Assembly: GCF_000015165.1 (NCBI RefSeq)
Contig: NC_009485.1
Location: 4,421,501 to 4,485,500, forward strand
Reading direction: 5' to 3'
From: Bradyrhizobium sp. BTAi1
Lineage (GTDB): Bacteria; Pseudomonadota; Alphaproteobacteria; Rhizobiales; Xanthobacteraceae
Length of the DNA: 64,000 bases
Positions within the stretch are counted from its first letter, which is position 1. Every line of letters starts with the position of its first letter. The notes beneath the pieces are model-generated. The model was given only the letters and a program-made list of their open reading frames with translations, made no database searches and was not told where the DNA came from. Position numbers and translations under genes: made by a program. Positions 55,663 to 64,000 of the stretch are shown here, piece by piece.

Positions 55663-55850
55663 TTCCCGATCAGCGACATGTTCGAGCTCCAGTCCAACCG
55701 GCTGGGTGAGGAAAAAGGCAACGCGCAGGAAAAGAGCTTCGCCGCCCAGACGATGAAAGACCACACCAAGACCTCGAGCGAGCTCAAACTCATGGTGGAG
55801 CCGGCAAGATCAAGATGTAGCGACCCACGGCGCTCGACGGCGAGACATGA
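55663..55850 (+). pseudogene. DUF4142 gene remnant, truncated and frameshifted
   Basis: Directly after the DUF72 stop codon the frame reads FPISDMFELQSNRLGEEKG...SFAAQTMKDHTKTSSELKLMV, which is the middle of a DUF4142 (ferritin-like four-helix) protein. The expected continuation (G-G-K-I-K ... P-T-A-L-D-G-E) is then found in the +2 frame around 55795-55845 and is broken by TAG and TGA. So the copy lacks its N-terminus, including the signal peptide, carries a frameshift and has two stops. DUF4142 proteins are common stress-linked secreted proteins in this genus. Confidence 0.72.
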
Positions 55851-55915
55851 CGCAGAACCCCGCCAAGGGAAGTGAGACACGGATGAGGAGCGCGCCCTGA
55901 CGCGCCGGGCGCGTC

Positions 55916-57991
55916 TCAGGCTGCACGAACCGACCCGAGGAATCGGGTCACCTCGCGCTTCAAACGGCTGCTTTCACCGGCGAGCGATTGGGCGGCGTTC
56001 AGGACCTGCGCCGACGCCTGACCGGTCGCACTTGCGCCGCGCTGCACATCGGTGATGTTGGCGGACACCTGCTGGGTGCCATGCGCGGCCTGCTGAATGC
56101 TGCGCGAGATTTCCTGGGTGGCGGCGCCCTGCTCTTCCACGGCCGAAGCAATCGTCGAGGCGATCTCGGACATCTTCTCGATGGTCTGTCCGATGTCCTT
56201 GATCGCGGTCACGGACTCCTGCGTCGCCGCCTGAATGCCGTTGATCTGCTGGCTGATCTCGTCGGTGGCCTTTGCGGTCTGCTCGGCCAGCGCCTTGACC
56301 TCGGACGCCACCACGGCGAAGCCGCGACCGGCTTCGCCGGCGCGCGCCGCTTCGATCGTGGCGTTCAGCGCCAGGAGATTGGTCTGGCCCGCAATCGAAT
56401 TGATCAGCTCCACGACATCGCCGATGCGGCTGGCGGCCTTGGCGAGTTCGCCGACCCGGTCGTTGGTGCGCTGCGCCTGCTGCACCGCCTCGTTAGCGAC
56501 ACGTGCGGAATCCTGCACCTGCCGGCTGATCTCGGTGACGGAGGACGACATCTCCTCCGTGGCTGATGCCACCGACCCGACGTTGGTGGATGCTTCTTCC
56601 GACGCAGCGGCGACGGTGGTGGCGAGCCGCTCCGACTGTTCGGCTGTCGCGGTCAGCGTACCGGCCGAACTCTCGAGCGCCGTCGACGCCGACGACACGA
56701 CCTCCACGATCTCGCTGATGATCGCTTCGAATTCGCGCGTGATGACGTCGACCCGCTGGCCGCGCTGGATCTTGGCTTCCGCCTCGGCGGCGGCTGCCCG
56801 ATCGGCGGCCTTCTTGGCCAGCAGCGCATCCTTGAAGACCTGGAGCGAACCGGCCAGCGTGCCGATCTCGTCCTGGCGATCATTGGCGGGAATGATGACG
56901 TCATCGCGGCCGGCGGCGAGATCGCCGACGACGCCGGTCAATGCCGCCAGCGGCGCGATCACGCGACGGCGCAGCATGAAGGTCACGACGGCGAGCATGC
57001 CGAGCAGCGCCAGCACGGCAGCGCTTGCCAACACCAGCTTCAGCTGCGCGTCGTCGCGCTCGGCTTCGGCGCGGTCGCGTGCCTCGGCCAGCGCCTTGTC
57101 GCGAACGGCCAGAAATTTGAGGATTGCCGGAACCACCAGATTGCCCAGTTCGTCGGGCGTCAAAGAATAATTGCCGTTGCTGCGCGAGGCTGCGACCTCC
57201 TTCTCGATCAGCGGTGCGGACTTGCCGAAATAGGCCTCGACCGCCTCGCTCATGATCTGCACGACCGCGGGGGGATTGCCGACCTGATCGATGCTGGACT
57301 CGATGCGTTCGCGGTTCGCTTCGACGCGGCCCTGCGCGCGGTCCATGGCCGAGATTTCGGCGGCAGTCAGCGGTCGCTTCGCTCCGAGCACCGGCGATAG
57401 CATCGCGGCGCGCCCGCCAGCGGTGAGCCGCAGATCCTGGGCCGTGCGCGCCATGCTCAGCAGCGGCGTCAGCGAAGGATCCGCCGCCGCCACCCGGCTT
57501 TCCAGCCGGTTCAAGAGCGGCTCCATCATCTTCAGGCTGTCGGAGATGCCCGGCAGCGCGCCGCGGGTCGCGTTCTGATCGCGCGAGCTCAACGGCACCT
57601 GAACGGCGCGATCGACGATGCTGCGGACGTCGTTGAGCCTGGCCATACCCTTTGCCAATCCATCGATGATCGGCTGGCTATCGGAGATCGCCTCGATCGC
57701 GTTGCGGGCTTTCGCAAAGGCCGCATCGGCCTGCTGCCCGGATCTGGCGATCGCTTCGAGTTGCGCCGGATTGGCAACGGACTCCTGGAACAGCGTGGTG
57801 GCATAGGGCGTGCGGAACCCGGCAATCGCCTGCCCGGTCAGCAGCACGGCCCCGAAGGCGTCCACCGACCGGATCGCCTCGGTCTTGCTCGCATAAGCGC
57901 GATACTCAGACACGACGATCTCGCCCCCGAGCACGCAGGCGAGGCCCGCGACCGAGAGCATCGAGACAGTGAACAGCTGACCGACCCGCAT
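55916..57991 (-). CDS. Methyl-accepting chemotaxis protein
   Basis: The 691-residue receptor has an N-terminal TM (LFTVSMLSVAGLACVLGGEIVV) and a long helical periplasmic sensor (about residues 33-310). A second TM (LVLASAAVLALLGMLAVVTFML), HAMP (RRRVIAPLAALTGVVGDLAAGRDDVIIP...DEIGTLAGSLQVF) and a signalling hairpin with tip NLLALNATIEAARAGEAGRGFAVVASEVKALAEQTAKATDEI follow. The tip and HAMP are like those of the other chemoreceptor in the window, but the sensors are unrelated by eye. The start is ATG 57991; the TTG at 58021 has no ribosome site. A hairpin at 55888-55916 touches its stop codon. No che genes are nearby. Confidence 0.92.
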   Translation of the reverse strand: MRVGQLFTVSMLSVAGLACVLGGEIVVSEYRAYASKTEAIRSVDAFGAVLLTGQAIAGFRTPYATTLFQESVANPAQLEAIARSGQQADAAFAKARNAIEAISDSQPIIDGLAKGMARLNDVRSIVDRAVQVPLSSRDQNATRGALPGISDSLKMMEPLLNRLESRVAAADPSLTPLLSMARTAQDLRLTAGGRAAMLSPVLGAKRPLTAAEISAMDRAQGRVEANRERIESSIDQVGNPPAVVQIMSEAVEAYFGKSAPLIEKEVAASRSNGNYSLTPDELGNLVVPAILKFLAVRDKALAEARDRAEAERDDAQLKLVLASAAVLALLGMLAVVTFMLRRRVIAPLAALTGVVGDLAAGRDDVIIPANDRQDEIGTLAGSLQVFKDALLAKKAADRAAAAEAEAKIQRGQRVDVITREFEAIISEIVEVVSSASTALESSAGTLTATAEQSERLATTVAAASEEASTNVGSVASATEEMSSSVTEISRQVQDSARVANEAVQQAQRTNDRVGELAKAASRIGDVVELINSIAGQTNLLALNATIEAARAGEAGRGFAVVASEVKALAEQTAKATDEISQQINGIQAATQESVTAIKDIGQTIEKMSEIASTIASAVEEQGAATQEISRSIQQAAHGTQQVSANITDVQRGASATGQASAQVLNAAQSLAGESSRLKREVTRFLGSVRAA

Positions 57992-58353
57992 GATGCACCC
58001 TGATTTGATTGATCGGTTCAACCTAGGCAGCGCGCTCCTAAGGCTGGCTTAATCGACCCGGCCCTGCCGTTAGGCACCGCATCACACGCAGCACGGACAC
58101 CCGTAGGATTACGGTCGTCCGGCTTGCGCCATTGGTGATCCGATCGTGCGATCAGACCGCCTTCGCCCTCAGTGCCGCCGCAGCGCGGCAGATGCCTGGG
58201 GCGATGGAACCGATTGTCATGGAGTTTGCAGAAGTGTCTGAATTGGAACCGGCGCAGCCATGGCGCTCCAGTGACTAATGAGGTACCATACTAACATAAG
58301 TTATTGAATGCGCACCGCCTGGAACCCCTATTGGCGACACGGGGGAACCGATA
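57992..58353. other. Divergent intergenic region, chemoreceptor/Crp regulator
   Basis: These 362 bases hold the promoters of both divergent genes. I find no FNR/FixK-type TTGAT-N4-ATCAA site; TTGATCGGTTCAA at 58007-58019 has the wrong spacing. The part next to the Crp gene (58280-58310) is AT-rich and is the likely promoter. Confidence 0.45.
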
Positions 58354-59091
58354 TTGAGCCACTTGGTTCGCAAACTTGAGAATTTCGTCCGCCTCTCTGC
58401 AGCGGACCGCCTGATGCTCAATCGCGCGGCCGCGCAGCGTGTCAGGACGTTTGCGCCGCGCACGGACATTGCGCGAGAAGGCGAGAAACCGAAGGACGTC
58501 CACCTGATCCTGAACGGCTGGGCCTGCCGCTACAAGCAGCTCGAGGACGGTCGCCGCCAGATCGTTTCGTTCTTCCTGCCGGGCGACATCTGCGACCTCA
58601 ACATCTTCATTCTGCGCGAGATGGACCATTCGATCGGCACCATCACCCCGGTCTCGATCGCCGACCTGTCGCGCGAGTTCTTCGACGAGATCAGCACGGG
58701 GTATCCGCGCGTCGCGACCGCCTTCTGGTGGGAGACCCTTGTCAACGCGGCGATCCAACGCGAATGGACCATGAACCTCGGACAGCGGACCGCGTCGGAG
58801 CGCATGGCGCATCTGCTGTGTGAACTGTTCTTCCGGCTGCGGCTCGCTGGCCTCGCCGAGGACAACAGCTGCAGCTTCCCTCTGACCCAGGCCGATCTCG
58901 CCGAAGCCACCGGGCTCTCGAAGGTCCATGTCAATCGAACGCTCCAGGAGCTGCGTGCCAACAATCTGATCGTGCTCAAGGGCAAGATGCTGGTATTGCC
59001 GGATCTCGAGCGCCTGATGAGCGCCGGCCTGTTCAATGCCAATTACTTGCATTTGGACCGCGAAGGACGTCAGCTCGACGCCAATGAGTGA
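58354..59091 (+). CDS. Crp/Fnr-family transcriptional regulator
   Basis: The 245-residue protein has a cyclic-nucleotide-binding-like beta barrel (DIAREGEKPKDVHLILNGWACRYKQLEDGRRQIVSFFLPGDICDL) and a C-terminal HTH_Crp domain (FPLTQADLAEATGLSKVHVNRTLQELRANNLIVLKGKMLVL). There is no N-terminal Cys cluster, so it is not an oxygen-sensing FNR, and the cAMP-contacting residues of Crp are not evident. The start is TTG at 58354, giving MSHLVRKLENFVRLS, which fits the family N-terminus. It precedes the AhpD-like/HWE kinase by 72 bases on the same strand and is probably functionally linked to it. Confidence 0.92.
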   Translation: MSHLVRKLENFVRLSAADRLMLNRAAAQRVRTFAPRTDIAREGEKPKDVHLILNGWACRYKQLEDGRRQIVSFFLPGDICDLNIFILREMDHSIGTITPVSIADLSREFFDEISTGYPRVATAFWWETLVNAAIQREWTMNLGQRTASERMAHLLCELFFRLRLAGLAEDNSCSFPLTQADLAEATGLSKVHVNRTLQELRANNLIVLKGKMLVLPDLERLMSAGLFNANYLHLDREGRQLDANE

Positions 59092-59163
59092 GGCGCCGTC
59101 TGTGGTCGCGCGCGCGGATTGCGCTATGCTGGCCAACTCGGGCGCACGGCCGGGGAAGCGGCA

Positions 59164-61242
59164 ATGGTTGAGCAGCGTGACGGTGACTTGGCGTTTGAAC
59201 AGGAGGTGGTCCAGCGCCTTGGCCTGATGCCCAATTTATTCCGTCCCCGGCCATCGGCGCCGGAGACCGCCCGCACGCTGTGGCAATTCGCGAAGAGCGC
59301 CTATCTCGATGCGCCATTGCCTGCGCTGTTCAAGGAACGTCTCGCCGTCCACCTGTCGCGCCTCGGCTGCGCCCGCTATTGCGTGGCCCGCCATTTCGGC
59401 TTTCTGGTCGGGCTGGGTCATCCCGGCGGCGATCCCACGGTCCGGCCGGAGACGGTCGACCGCGCCCGCCAGTTGCTCATGCGTCCCATTGTAGATTCGG
59501 GTCGCGTCGCAGCCGCGCTGGAGCGGATGGGGACGGTGCGCGAGCTGCCGGAGCTTCCGGCCCCCTTCAGCGCGGCAGAGGCTGATCTCTTCGATGCCGC
59601 CGGGGCGCTGTTGCTGCAGACCGAACTGGCCGGGCGGGCGCGGCTCGCGCTCGGACAGGCGCTGGGCGATCGCAGGCTGGAACTGCTTGCCGCCTTTCTC
59701 ACCTATCTGCGCATGGCACATTTCTGGGCCGACGCCCACCCCGACATCGCGCTGGACCCGGACGTGCTGAGCTTGATGCAATCCGATCCCGATCTGGCCA
59801 CGCAGCTGAGCTGCGCCGACGCAAGACAGGGTCGTGATCCGGACCTGGCTGAGCAGCACGGGCCGGCGGAGCACATCGTCTCCAGCGCGCACCGGCTGCA
59901 GCGGCTGCAGGAGATCGACTCGGTCGGCGTGCTGTTCTTCGATCATGCCGAGGGCAGGCTGATCGACGCCAATGACGCCTTTCTCGCCATGACCGGCTAT
60001 TCGCGCGAGGAGGTGCGCGGCGGACGGCTGACCTGGCAGAGCATGACGCCACCGGAATGGCAGGACAGCTCCGCGACCCAGATCGATCTTCTGCAGCGGA
60101 CCGGCCGGATCGGTCCCTACGAGAAGGAATATTTCCGCAAGAACGGCGAACGCACCTGGATGATGTTCGCGGGCCGCGACCTCGGCGACGGTACCCTGGT
60201 CGAGTTGGCGATGAATATCGACGATCGCAAGCGCACCGAGGCCGCGCTGCGCGAGAGCGAGGCGCGCTTCCGCCAGTTCGGCGCGGCGTCGTCCGATGTG
60301 GTGTGGATCCGCGATGCCGCGACCATGCGCTGGGAATATCTCAGTCCCGCGTTCGAGACGATGTATGGCCTGCCGCGCGAAGCCGTGCTGCAAGGCGACC
60401 ATCTCGCGGCGTGGACCGAGCTGATGCTGCCGGAGGACCGACCGCGCGTCCTCGAGGGGCTCGCCCGCGCCCGCCAGGGCGAGCGCGACAGCTTCGATTT
60501 TCGCATCATCAGGCGCAGCGATGGCAGCCTGCGCTGGCTCCGCATCCGCAGCTTTCCGATGATCGACGAGACCGGGCGGGTGCAGCGAATCGGCGGCATT
60601 AGCCAGGACATCACCGCGCTCGTGTCAGCGACCGAGCACCAGAAATTGCTGCTGGCCGAGCTGCAGCATCGGGTTCGCAACACGCTGGCGGTGATCCGCT
60701 CGATCATCCGGCGCACCGGCGACAGCAGCGACAGCATCGAGGATTTTGCCAGCCATCTCGAGGGCCGCATCACGGCGCTCTCGCGCGTTCAGAGCGCCAT
60801 CACCCGCGATCCGTTTGCAGGTTTCGACCTCGCTCAACTGATCGCCGACGAGCTGCGCGCCGGCGCAGCGCGTGAAGACGAGCAGTTTTCGCTGGCCGGC
60901 CCGCCCTTGCGAATCAGGGCCAAGGCTGCCGAAAGCATCGGCCTTGCCGTGCATGAGCTCGTGACCAACGCGCTGAAATTCGGCGCCCTGACCAGGCCGC
61001 GCGGCTTCATCAGCATCGGATGGCGGCTCGACGGCAGCGAGGACAGCGGCTGGATCGTGCTGGACTGGAGCGAGACCGGCATGTCGGGTCACCCGATCGC
61101 CGCGCATCGCCAGGGCTTTGGAACGGTCCTGCTCGAACAGATGCTGCCCTATGACGTCGGGGCTCGCGTGACCAGGCGATTCGAGCCGAGCGGCCTGCGT
61201 TGCGAGATCCGGCTGCCGGCGCGGGACATCCTCAAGCGTTGA
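59164..61242 (+). CDS. AhpD-like/PAS/PAS HWE sensor histidine kinase
   Basis: The 692-residue soluble kinase starts with an all-helical domain resembling AhpD/carboxymuconolactone decarboxylase-like proteins (LPALFKERLAVHLSRLGCARYCVARHFGF). Cys69 and Cys73 are spaced C-x3-C and followed by His77; genuine AhpD has C-x2-C-x3-H. Two PAS domains follow (ANDAFLAMTGYSREEVRGG and LSPAFETMYGLPREAVLQGD, each with a PAC tail). The HWE kinase core has His502 in LLLAELQHRVRNTLAVIRS, HELVTNALKFGAL and the family W-x-E in LDWSETG. HWE kinases act in light, redox and general-stress sensing. ATG 59164 was preferred over TTG 59119. A thiol-redox input is inference. Confidence 0.9.
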   Translation: MVEQRDGDLAFEQEVVQRLGLMPNLFRPRPSAPETARTLWQFAKSAYLDAPLPALFKERLAVHLSRLGCARYCVARHFGFLVGLGHPGGDPTVRPETVDRARQLLMRPIVDSGRVAAALERMGTVRELPELPAPFSAAEADLFDAAGALLLQTELAGRARLALGQALGDRRLELLAAFLTYLRMAHFWADAHPDIALDPDVLSLMQSDPDLATQLSCADARQGRDPDLAEQHGPAEHIVSSAHRLQRLQEIDSVGVLFFDHAEGRLIDANDAFLAMTGYSREEVRGGRLTWQSMTPPEWQDSSATQIDLLQRTGRIGPYEKEYFRKNGERTWMMFAGRDLGDGTLVELAMNIDDRKRTEAALRESEARFRQFGAASSDVVWIRDAATMRWEYLSPAFETMYGLPREAVLQGDHLAAWTELMLPEDRPRVLEGLARARQGERDSFDFRIIRRSDGSLRWLRIRSFPMIDETGRVQRIGGISQDITALVSATEHQKLLLAELQHRVRNTLAVIRSIIRRTGDSSDSIEDFASHLEGRITALSRVQSAITRDPFAGFDLAQLIADELRAGAAREDEQFSLAGPPLRIRAKAAESIGLAVHELVTNALKFGALTRPRGFISIGWRLDGSEDSGWIVLDWSETGMSGHPIAAHRQGFGTVLLEQMLPYDVGARVTRRFEPSGLRCEIRLPARDILKR

Positions 61243-61736
61243 CGTCCGATGCAGATAGCGGGGCAGGAATGGCCGGCCAGAACGATCTTCAACGGCCGGA
61301 AATACCATCCGGATAGCCTTGGGCGCTCATTGGGAGTAAGCTGCAGGGGCGGCCGCAGGGATAGTCCCGCGGGTCCCGCAAGCGTCATGCCTTCGCCTTG
61401 GTTTGGGCGGATAGATTGGGAACGTGCGATAAGATATCGGAACTCGCCGACCGCGGGAATGAGGGAACGCAATGGCGCGTTCCGAGCGCGCGGCGCAAGT
61501 GCCAGCCGGGGTCTTGAGCCCAGTTTTTTGGCTCGAATCTCGTGCCGGGTCCTACTCTGGGTGATGCGTGACTGCCGTGCGCATGCACGATGCAGGAGTA
61601 CGCGGTGCATGAGTACGATGATAACCGGTTTTCAAGTTCCATGCTGGATGCGGCCTGCGCGGTCGCGCGTCGCCTCACAAAGGCATGGAGCTGAGCCCCG
61701 CCGTCGGAGCGGACGATAACGGAGGACGGAGCGTCA
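61243..61736. other. Intergenic region without a convincing gene
   Basis: These 494 bases hold only Arg/Ser-rich shadow frames. A small hairpin GGAACGC-AATGGC-GCGTTCC lies at 61464-61483, and CATGCAC/GTGCATG arms lie near 61582-61607. The promoter and GGAGGA ribosome site (61721-61726) of the next gene are at the right end. Confidence 0.5.
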
Positions 61737-62621
61737 ATGCTTGCAACGACGACCACGAAAGACGGCGATGCGCAGCCCCATGCTGTGATCGACCCTGAGA
61801 TCGTACTGGCAGCGCGCGCAGATCGTGTCACCGCAGAGCCGGACCGCCGGCCGCCGCCGCGAGCCGCAGAGATTTCGCCGCCCAAGATCGATCCCGAATC
61901 GCGGCCGGCCGCGCCAGAGGCCGCGTCGTCCGGCAGCCGGAGCAGCGTTGGAACCTGGCTGGTGCGCACTGTCCTTGTGGTGCTGTTTGGCGTCTGCAGC
62001 GCCGTGGCCGCGGCCGCGTGGCAGACCTATGGAGATCAGGCCCAGGAGCTGGTTGCACACTGGATGCCGCGCATCTCGCTGATGTCGAATGCAGACCGTG
62101 ACGGGTCGGCTCCTGCGGCCGCACCGCTGTCGCACGAGACCACGACGGCGACGGCCAGTGCTGCGCCGCAGGCGCAGGAGCCGGCGGCGAATGCCGCCGC
62201 CGCGACGGTCACATCGGAGCAGGTTCAGATGCTCCAATCGATGGCCCGCGACATCGCCGCTCTCAGCCAGCAGGTCAACGAGCTCAAGGCCGGCATCGCG
62301 CAGCTGAAGGCCGGCCAGGACCAGGTGGCGCGGGACGTGGCGCGCGCGGCCGAGGCCAAGCCGACCGAGCGGACCGCGGAAGCGCGGGCGTTCGACCCGC
62401 GCGCCATCGAGCAGACGCTGCGGCCCCGGCCCGCACCGCGGCCCGCCACGGCCGCCGTGACGCCGCCGCCAGGCGCCGCTGCCGTTCCGCACCGTCCGCG
62501 CCCCACGACCGCTGCGGTCCCCCCGCCGCCCGCGCCGATGGCCCTGCAATCGGCACCGCCGCCGCAGGGGGCGACCGATCCCGATCAGCCGGTGGTGCGT
62601 CCGCCTATGCCGGTCCGCTGA
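61737..62621 (+). CDS. Single-pass membrane protein with coiled coil and Pro-rich tail
   Basis: The 294-residue protein has a cytoplasmic Pro/Arg-rich N-terminus and one TM helix (TWLVRTVLVVLFGVCSAVAAAAW, about residues 73-95). An Ala-rich linker leads to a periplasmic coiled coil (SEQVQMLQSMARDIAALSQQVNELKAGIAQLKAGQDQVARDVA, about 160-203) and a C-terminus of repeated Pro/Ala/Arg. I recall such proteins as conserved hypotheticals in Bradyrhizobium. The architecture suggests an envelope scaffold spanning the periplasm. GGAGGA precedes the ATG. No enzymatic motif is seen. Confidence 0.82.
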   Translation: MLATTTTKDGDAQPHAVIDPEIVLAARADRVTAEPDRRPPPRAAEISPPKIDPESRPAAPEAASSGSRSSVGTWLVRTVLVVLFGVCSAVAAAAWQTYGDQAQELVAHWMPRISLMSNADRDGSAPAAAPLSHETTTATASAAPQAQEPAANAAAATVTSEQVQMLQSMARDIAALSQQVNELKAGIAQLKAGQDQVARDVARAAEAKPTERTAEARAFDPRAIEQTLRPRPAPRPATAAVTPPPGAAAVPHRPRPTTAAVPPPPAPMALQSAPPPQGATDPDQPVVRPPMPVR

Positions 62622-62779
62622 TGGAACTTAAGCCGCGTCTCAAAAGTGGAATGACCGGCTGACATCTCGTCAGGCTTGTCGCGCTGGCGCTTTCCGAGCT
62701 ATGGAACCGCGCTGAGAGGCGCGGGAATGTGCGATCCGAAGCCAGCAAGCGACGCACAAGCACCATTGGCGAGGGATTC

Positions 62780-62986
62780 ATGAGCCTGACCGATCCGACC
62801 ATCCTGTCCACGTCTGAACTCGCAGATCGCATCGCGATCCTGCGCGACAACATCCGCCAGATCACCGAGCAGGCGGCAGCGCGCTCAGGGGCCGCGGACG
62901 AGGAGCGCAACGCGGAGCGCCTGGCGCAACAGAGCGACGAGCTGGAATTGCTGCTCAAGGAGCAGGAGCGCCGCCTCGGCAAATAG
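62780..62986 (+). CDS. Small coiled-coil protein of unknown function
   Basis: The 68-residue acidic protein (MSLTDPTILSTSELADRIAILRDNIRQITEQAAARSGAADEERNAERLAQQSDELELLLKEQERRLGK) is almost wholly helical, with heptad-like Leu/Ile spacing, probably a short dimeric coiled coil. GAGGGA lies before ATG 62780. Its charged composition differs from the Arg-rich shadows around it. No family recognised. Confidence 0.75.
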   Translation: MSLTDPTILSTSELADRIAILRDNIRQITEQAAARSGAADEERNAERLAQQSDELELLLKEQERRLGK

Positions 62987-63109
62987 CAGGGCGGCGCCGG
63001 CCGCGGCCGAATCGCGAGATCAAATCGCGAATGCTGCACTGCGCTCGTCATTGCCGCCGCCGCGCCCAGCCGCTAGCCTCCCGGGAAACAAACGGGAGGA
63101 TCCGAGACG

Positions 63110-63502
63110 ATGCGACACGGTCTGCGTTACACCTTGGCCATTGCGGCGCTGTTGATGGGCGCGGCGTCAGCGAGCGCCGAGCCGCGCCAAATGTACACCA
63201 TGATGGTGCTGGAAGCGTTTGCAACCAAGATCGAATGCCCGGGCATTGACGTCGTCTATCAGGACCTGGTCCAGAAGGCGCAGGAGATGCACATGCCCGA
63301 TGGGACGACCGAAAAGGTCCGCAACGCCATCGCCTATATGCATACCGGCGGTAAGATGGGCCAGAAGCAGGATGACGACGTGATGGCCGAGGTGGCCATC
63401 GCCACACAGGCCATCGACATGGATCAGCGCCGCCTGGGCATGACGAATTGGTGCGAGGAGCACAAGAAGACCCTGGCCGGCTTCATCCGCACCAAGGGCT
63501 GA
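63110..63502 (+). CDS. Secreted hypothetical protein
   Basis: The 130-residue protein has a signal peptide (MRHGLRYTLAIAALLMGAASASA-EP). The mature part of about 106 residues has two Cys (KIECPGID and NWCEEHKK), probably a disulfide, and many Met. It is predicted helical and periplasmic. GGGAGGATC precedes the ATG at 63110. I do not recognise the family. The HAD gene follows 158 bases later on the same strand. Confidence 0.78.
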   Translation: MRHGLRYTLAIAALLMGAASASAEPRQMYTMMVLEAFATKIECPGIDVVYQDLVQKAQEMHMPDGTTEKVRNAIAYMHTGGKMGQKQDDDVMAEVAIATQAIDMDQRRLGMTNWCEEHKKTLAGFIRTKG

Positions 63503-63660
63503 TTGACGGCGACCAATGCCGACGAGAGGACACGCGGCGCGTCTCCGGCCCTCTGGGCCGGGCGCGTACGCTGAATGAGACCGGGCTGGAACCCGAATGG
63601 CCGCCAGCGCTTGGCGTTGCAATCGTGACGCTTGCATCAGCCCGGCGCGGAGGTCGACCC

Positions 63661-64000
63661 ATGCACATTGAAACCGGCTTTCTCTTCGACCTCGACGGCA
63701 CGCTCGTCGATAGCGTCTATCAGCATGTGCTGGCCTGGAAGAGCGCGCTCGATGCCGAGAACATCGAACTCTCGGTCTGGCGCATCCACCGCAAGATCGG
63801 CATGAGCGGTGGTCTGTTCACCAACCAGCTGCTGCGCGAGACCGGCTTTGCAATGGAACCGGAGCGGATCGAGCGCCTCCGGCGCGCGCACGCGGCTGCC
63901 TATCAAGCGCTGGGACGGCAGGTGCGTCCCCTGCCCGGCGCGCGCGAGCTGCTCGGCTTCCTGACCGATGCGGGCATCCCCTGGGCGATCGCCACCAGCG
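63661..64000 (+). CDS. HAD-family phosphatase (3' end outside window)
   Basis: The frame is open to the end of the window, giving the first 113 residues. HAD motif I is complete (FLFDLDGTLVDSVYQHVLAWKSAL, with nucleophile Asp and acid/base Asp), followed by a helical cap (RIHRKIGMSGGLFTNQLLRETG) and the approach to motif II (GARELLGFLTDAGIPWAIATS, with the Ser/Thr). This is the beta-phosphoglucomutase/phosphoglycolate phosphatase-like subfamily with a cap of type C1. Substrate unknown. Motifs III and IV lie beyond the window. Confidence 0.88.
   Translation, partial: MHIETGFLFDLDGTLVDSVYQHVLAWKSALDAENIELSVWRIHRKIGMSGGLFTNQLLRETGFAMEPERIERLRRAHAAAYQALGRQVRPLPGARELLGFLTDAGIPWAIATS

Noticed and set aside
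58003..58019. FixK/FNR-like box before the chemoreceptor
   Set aside because: TTGATCGGTTCAA has a five-base spacer between half-sites instead of six and lies at the chemoreceptor's own 5' end.
58344..58368. GGAAC-N16-GGTT sequence at the start of the Crp/Fnr gene
   Set aside because: It resembles the EcfG-type sites, but its -10 part lies inside the coding sequence, downstream of the TTG start that fits the family N-terminus; probably coincidence.
61249..61719. 156-residue open frame after the HWE kinase
   Set aside because: Arg/Ser/Cys-rich composition, no ribosome site and no domain; typical shadow frame in GC-rich intergenic DNA.

Overview
The window looks like chromosomal DNA of a high-GC alphaproteobacterium of the Bradyrhizobium/Rhodopseudomonas group. 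This is inferred from family content: DUF1236, BA14K, DUF2155, NDUFA12 and GapR/DUF2312 proteins, a cobalamin-dependent ribonucleotide reductase, HWE/HisKA_2 kinases, and promoters of the alphaproteobacterial general-stress sigma factor EcfG. I see no tRNA, rRNA, CRISPR array, intact insertion sequence or prophage.

Layout. 0-23 kb: a housekeeping backbone (M48 peptidase/TPR protein, DsbA-like thioredoxin, aroQ, accB, accC, aat, a DUF2155 protein, NDUFA12) is broken by three cassettes: (i) a GntR-regulated tricarballylate cassette tcuAB plus a DUF1236 protein; (ii) a three-gene phosphorelay behind a perfect EcfG-type promoter; (iii) about 8.6 kb of metabolic genes (SDR, esterase, aminotransferase, YitT, PanE-like, BASS transporter, GlxA-like regulator with a divergent PfpI protein). 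23-30 kb: a BA14K-type secreted protein, two tandem paralogous hybrid histidine kinases and a DMT exporter. 30-34.5 kb: nrdJ with a long, structured, apparently untranslated upstream region.

34.6-36.1 kb is a small AT-richer island with two convergent genes: a zinc-ribbon/DUF4145 (HEPN-like) protein and a protein with a PD-(D/E)XK nuclease signature. It lies next to a metallophosphoesterase that has lost its C-terminal half. This is the best candidate for an undescribed, possibly defensive, system. 36.7-48.6 kb is a mosaic of short genes (SDR/ArsR pair, DUF2171, chemoreceptor, lytic transglycosylase, GapR, YjdM, FmdB, Rieske, DUF3750, DUF2066, CusF-like, hydroxyacyl-CoA dehydrogenase) with intergenic repeats. 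48.7-53.9 kb is a catabolic unit: LysR regulator, divergent MFS aromatic-acid transporter, two metal-dependent amidohydrolases and a Rieske ferredoxin, the last three joined by ATGA overlaps. 53.9-55.9 kb holds gene remnants (sugar dehydrogenase C-terminus, DUF4142) among small genes, one with its ribosome-binding site inside a hairpin. 55.9-64 kb: a second chemoreceptor, a Crp/Fnr regulator, an AhpD-like/PAS/HWE kinase, small envelope proteins and the start of a HAD phosphatase.

A recurring theme is stress signalling. Six GGAAC-N16/17-(C)GTT sites precede the phosphorelay, a DUF1236 protein, a BA14K protein, a DUF2171 protein, a 63-residue protein and a chimeric fragment; three match the EcfG consensus exactly.
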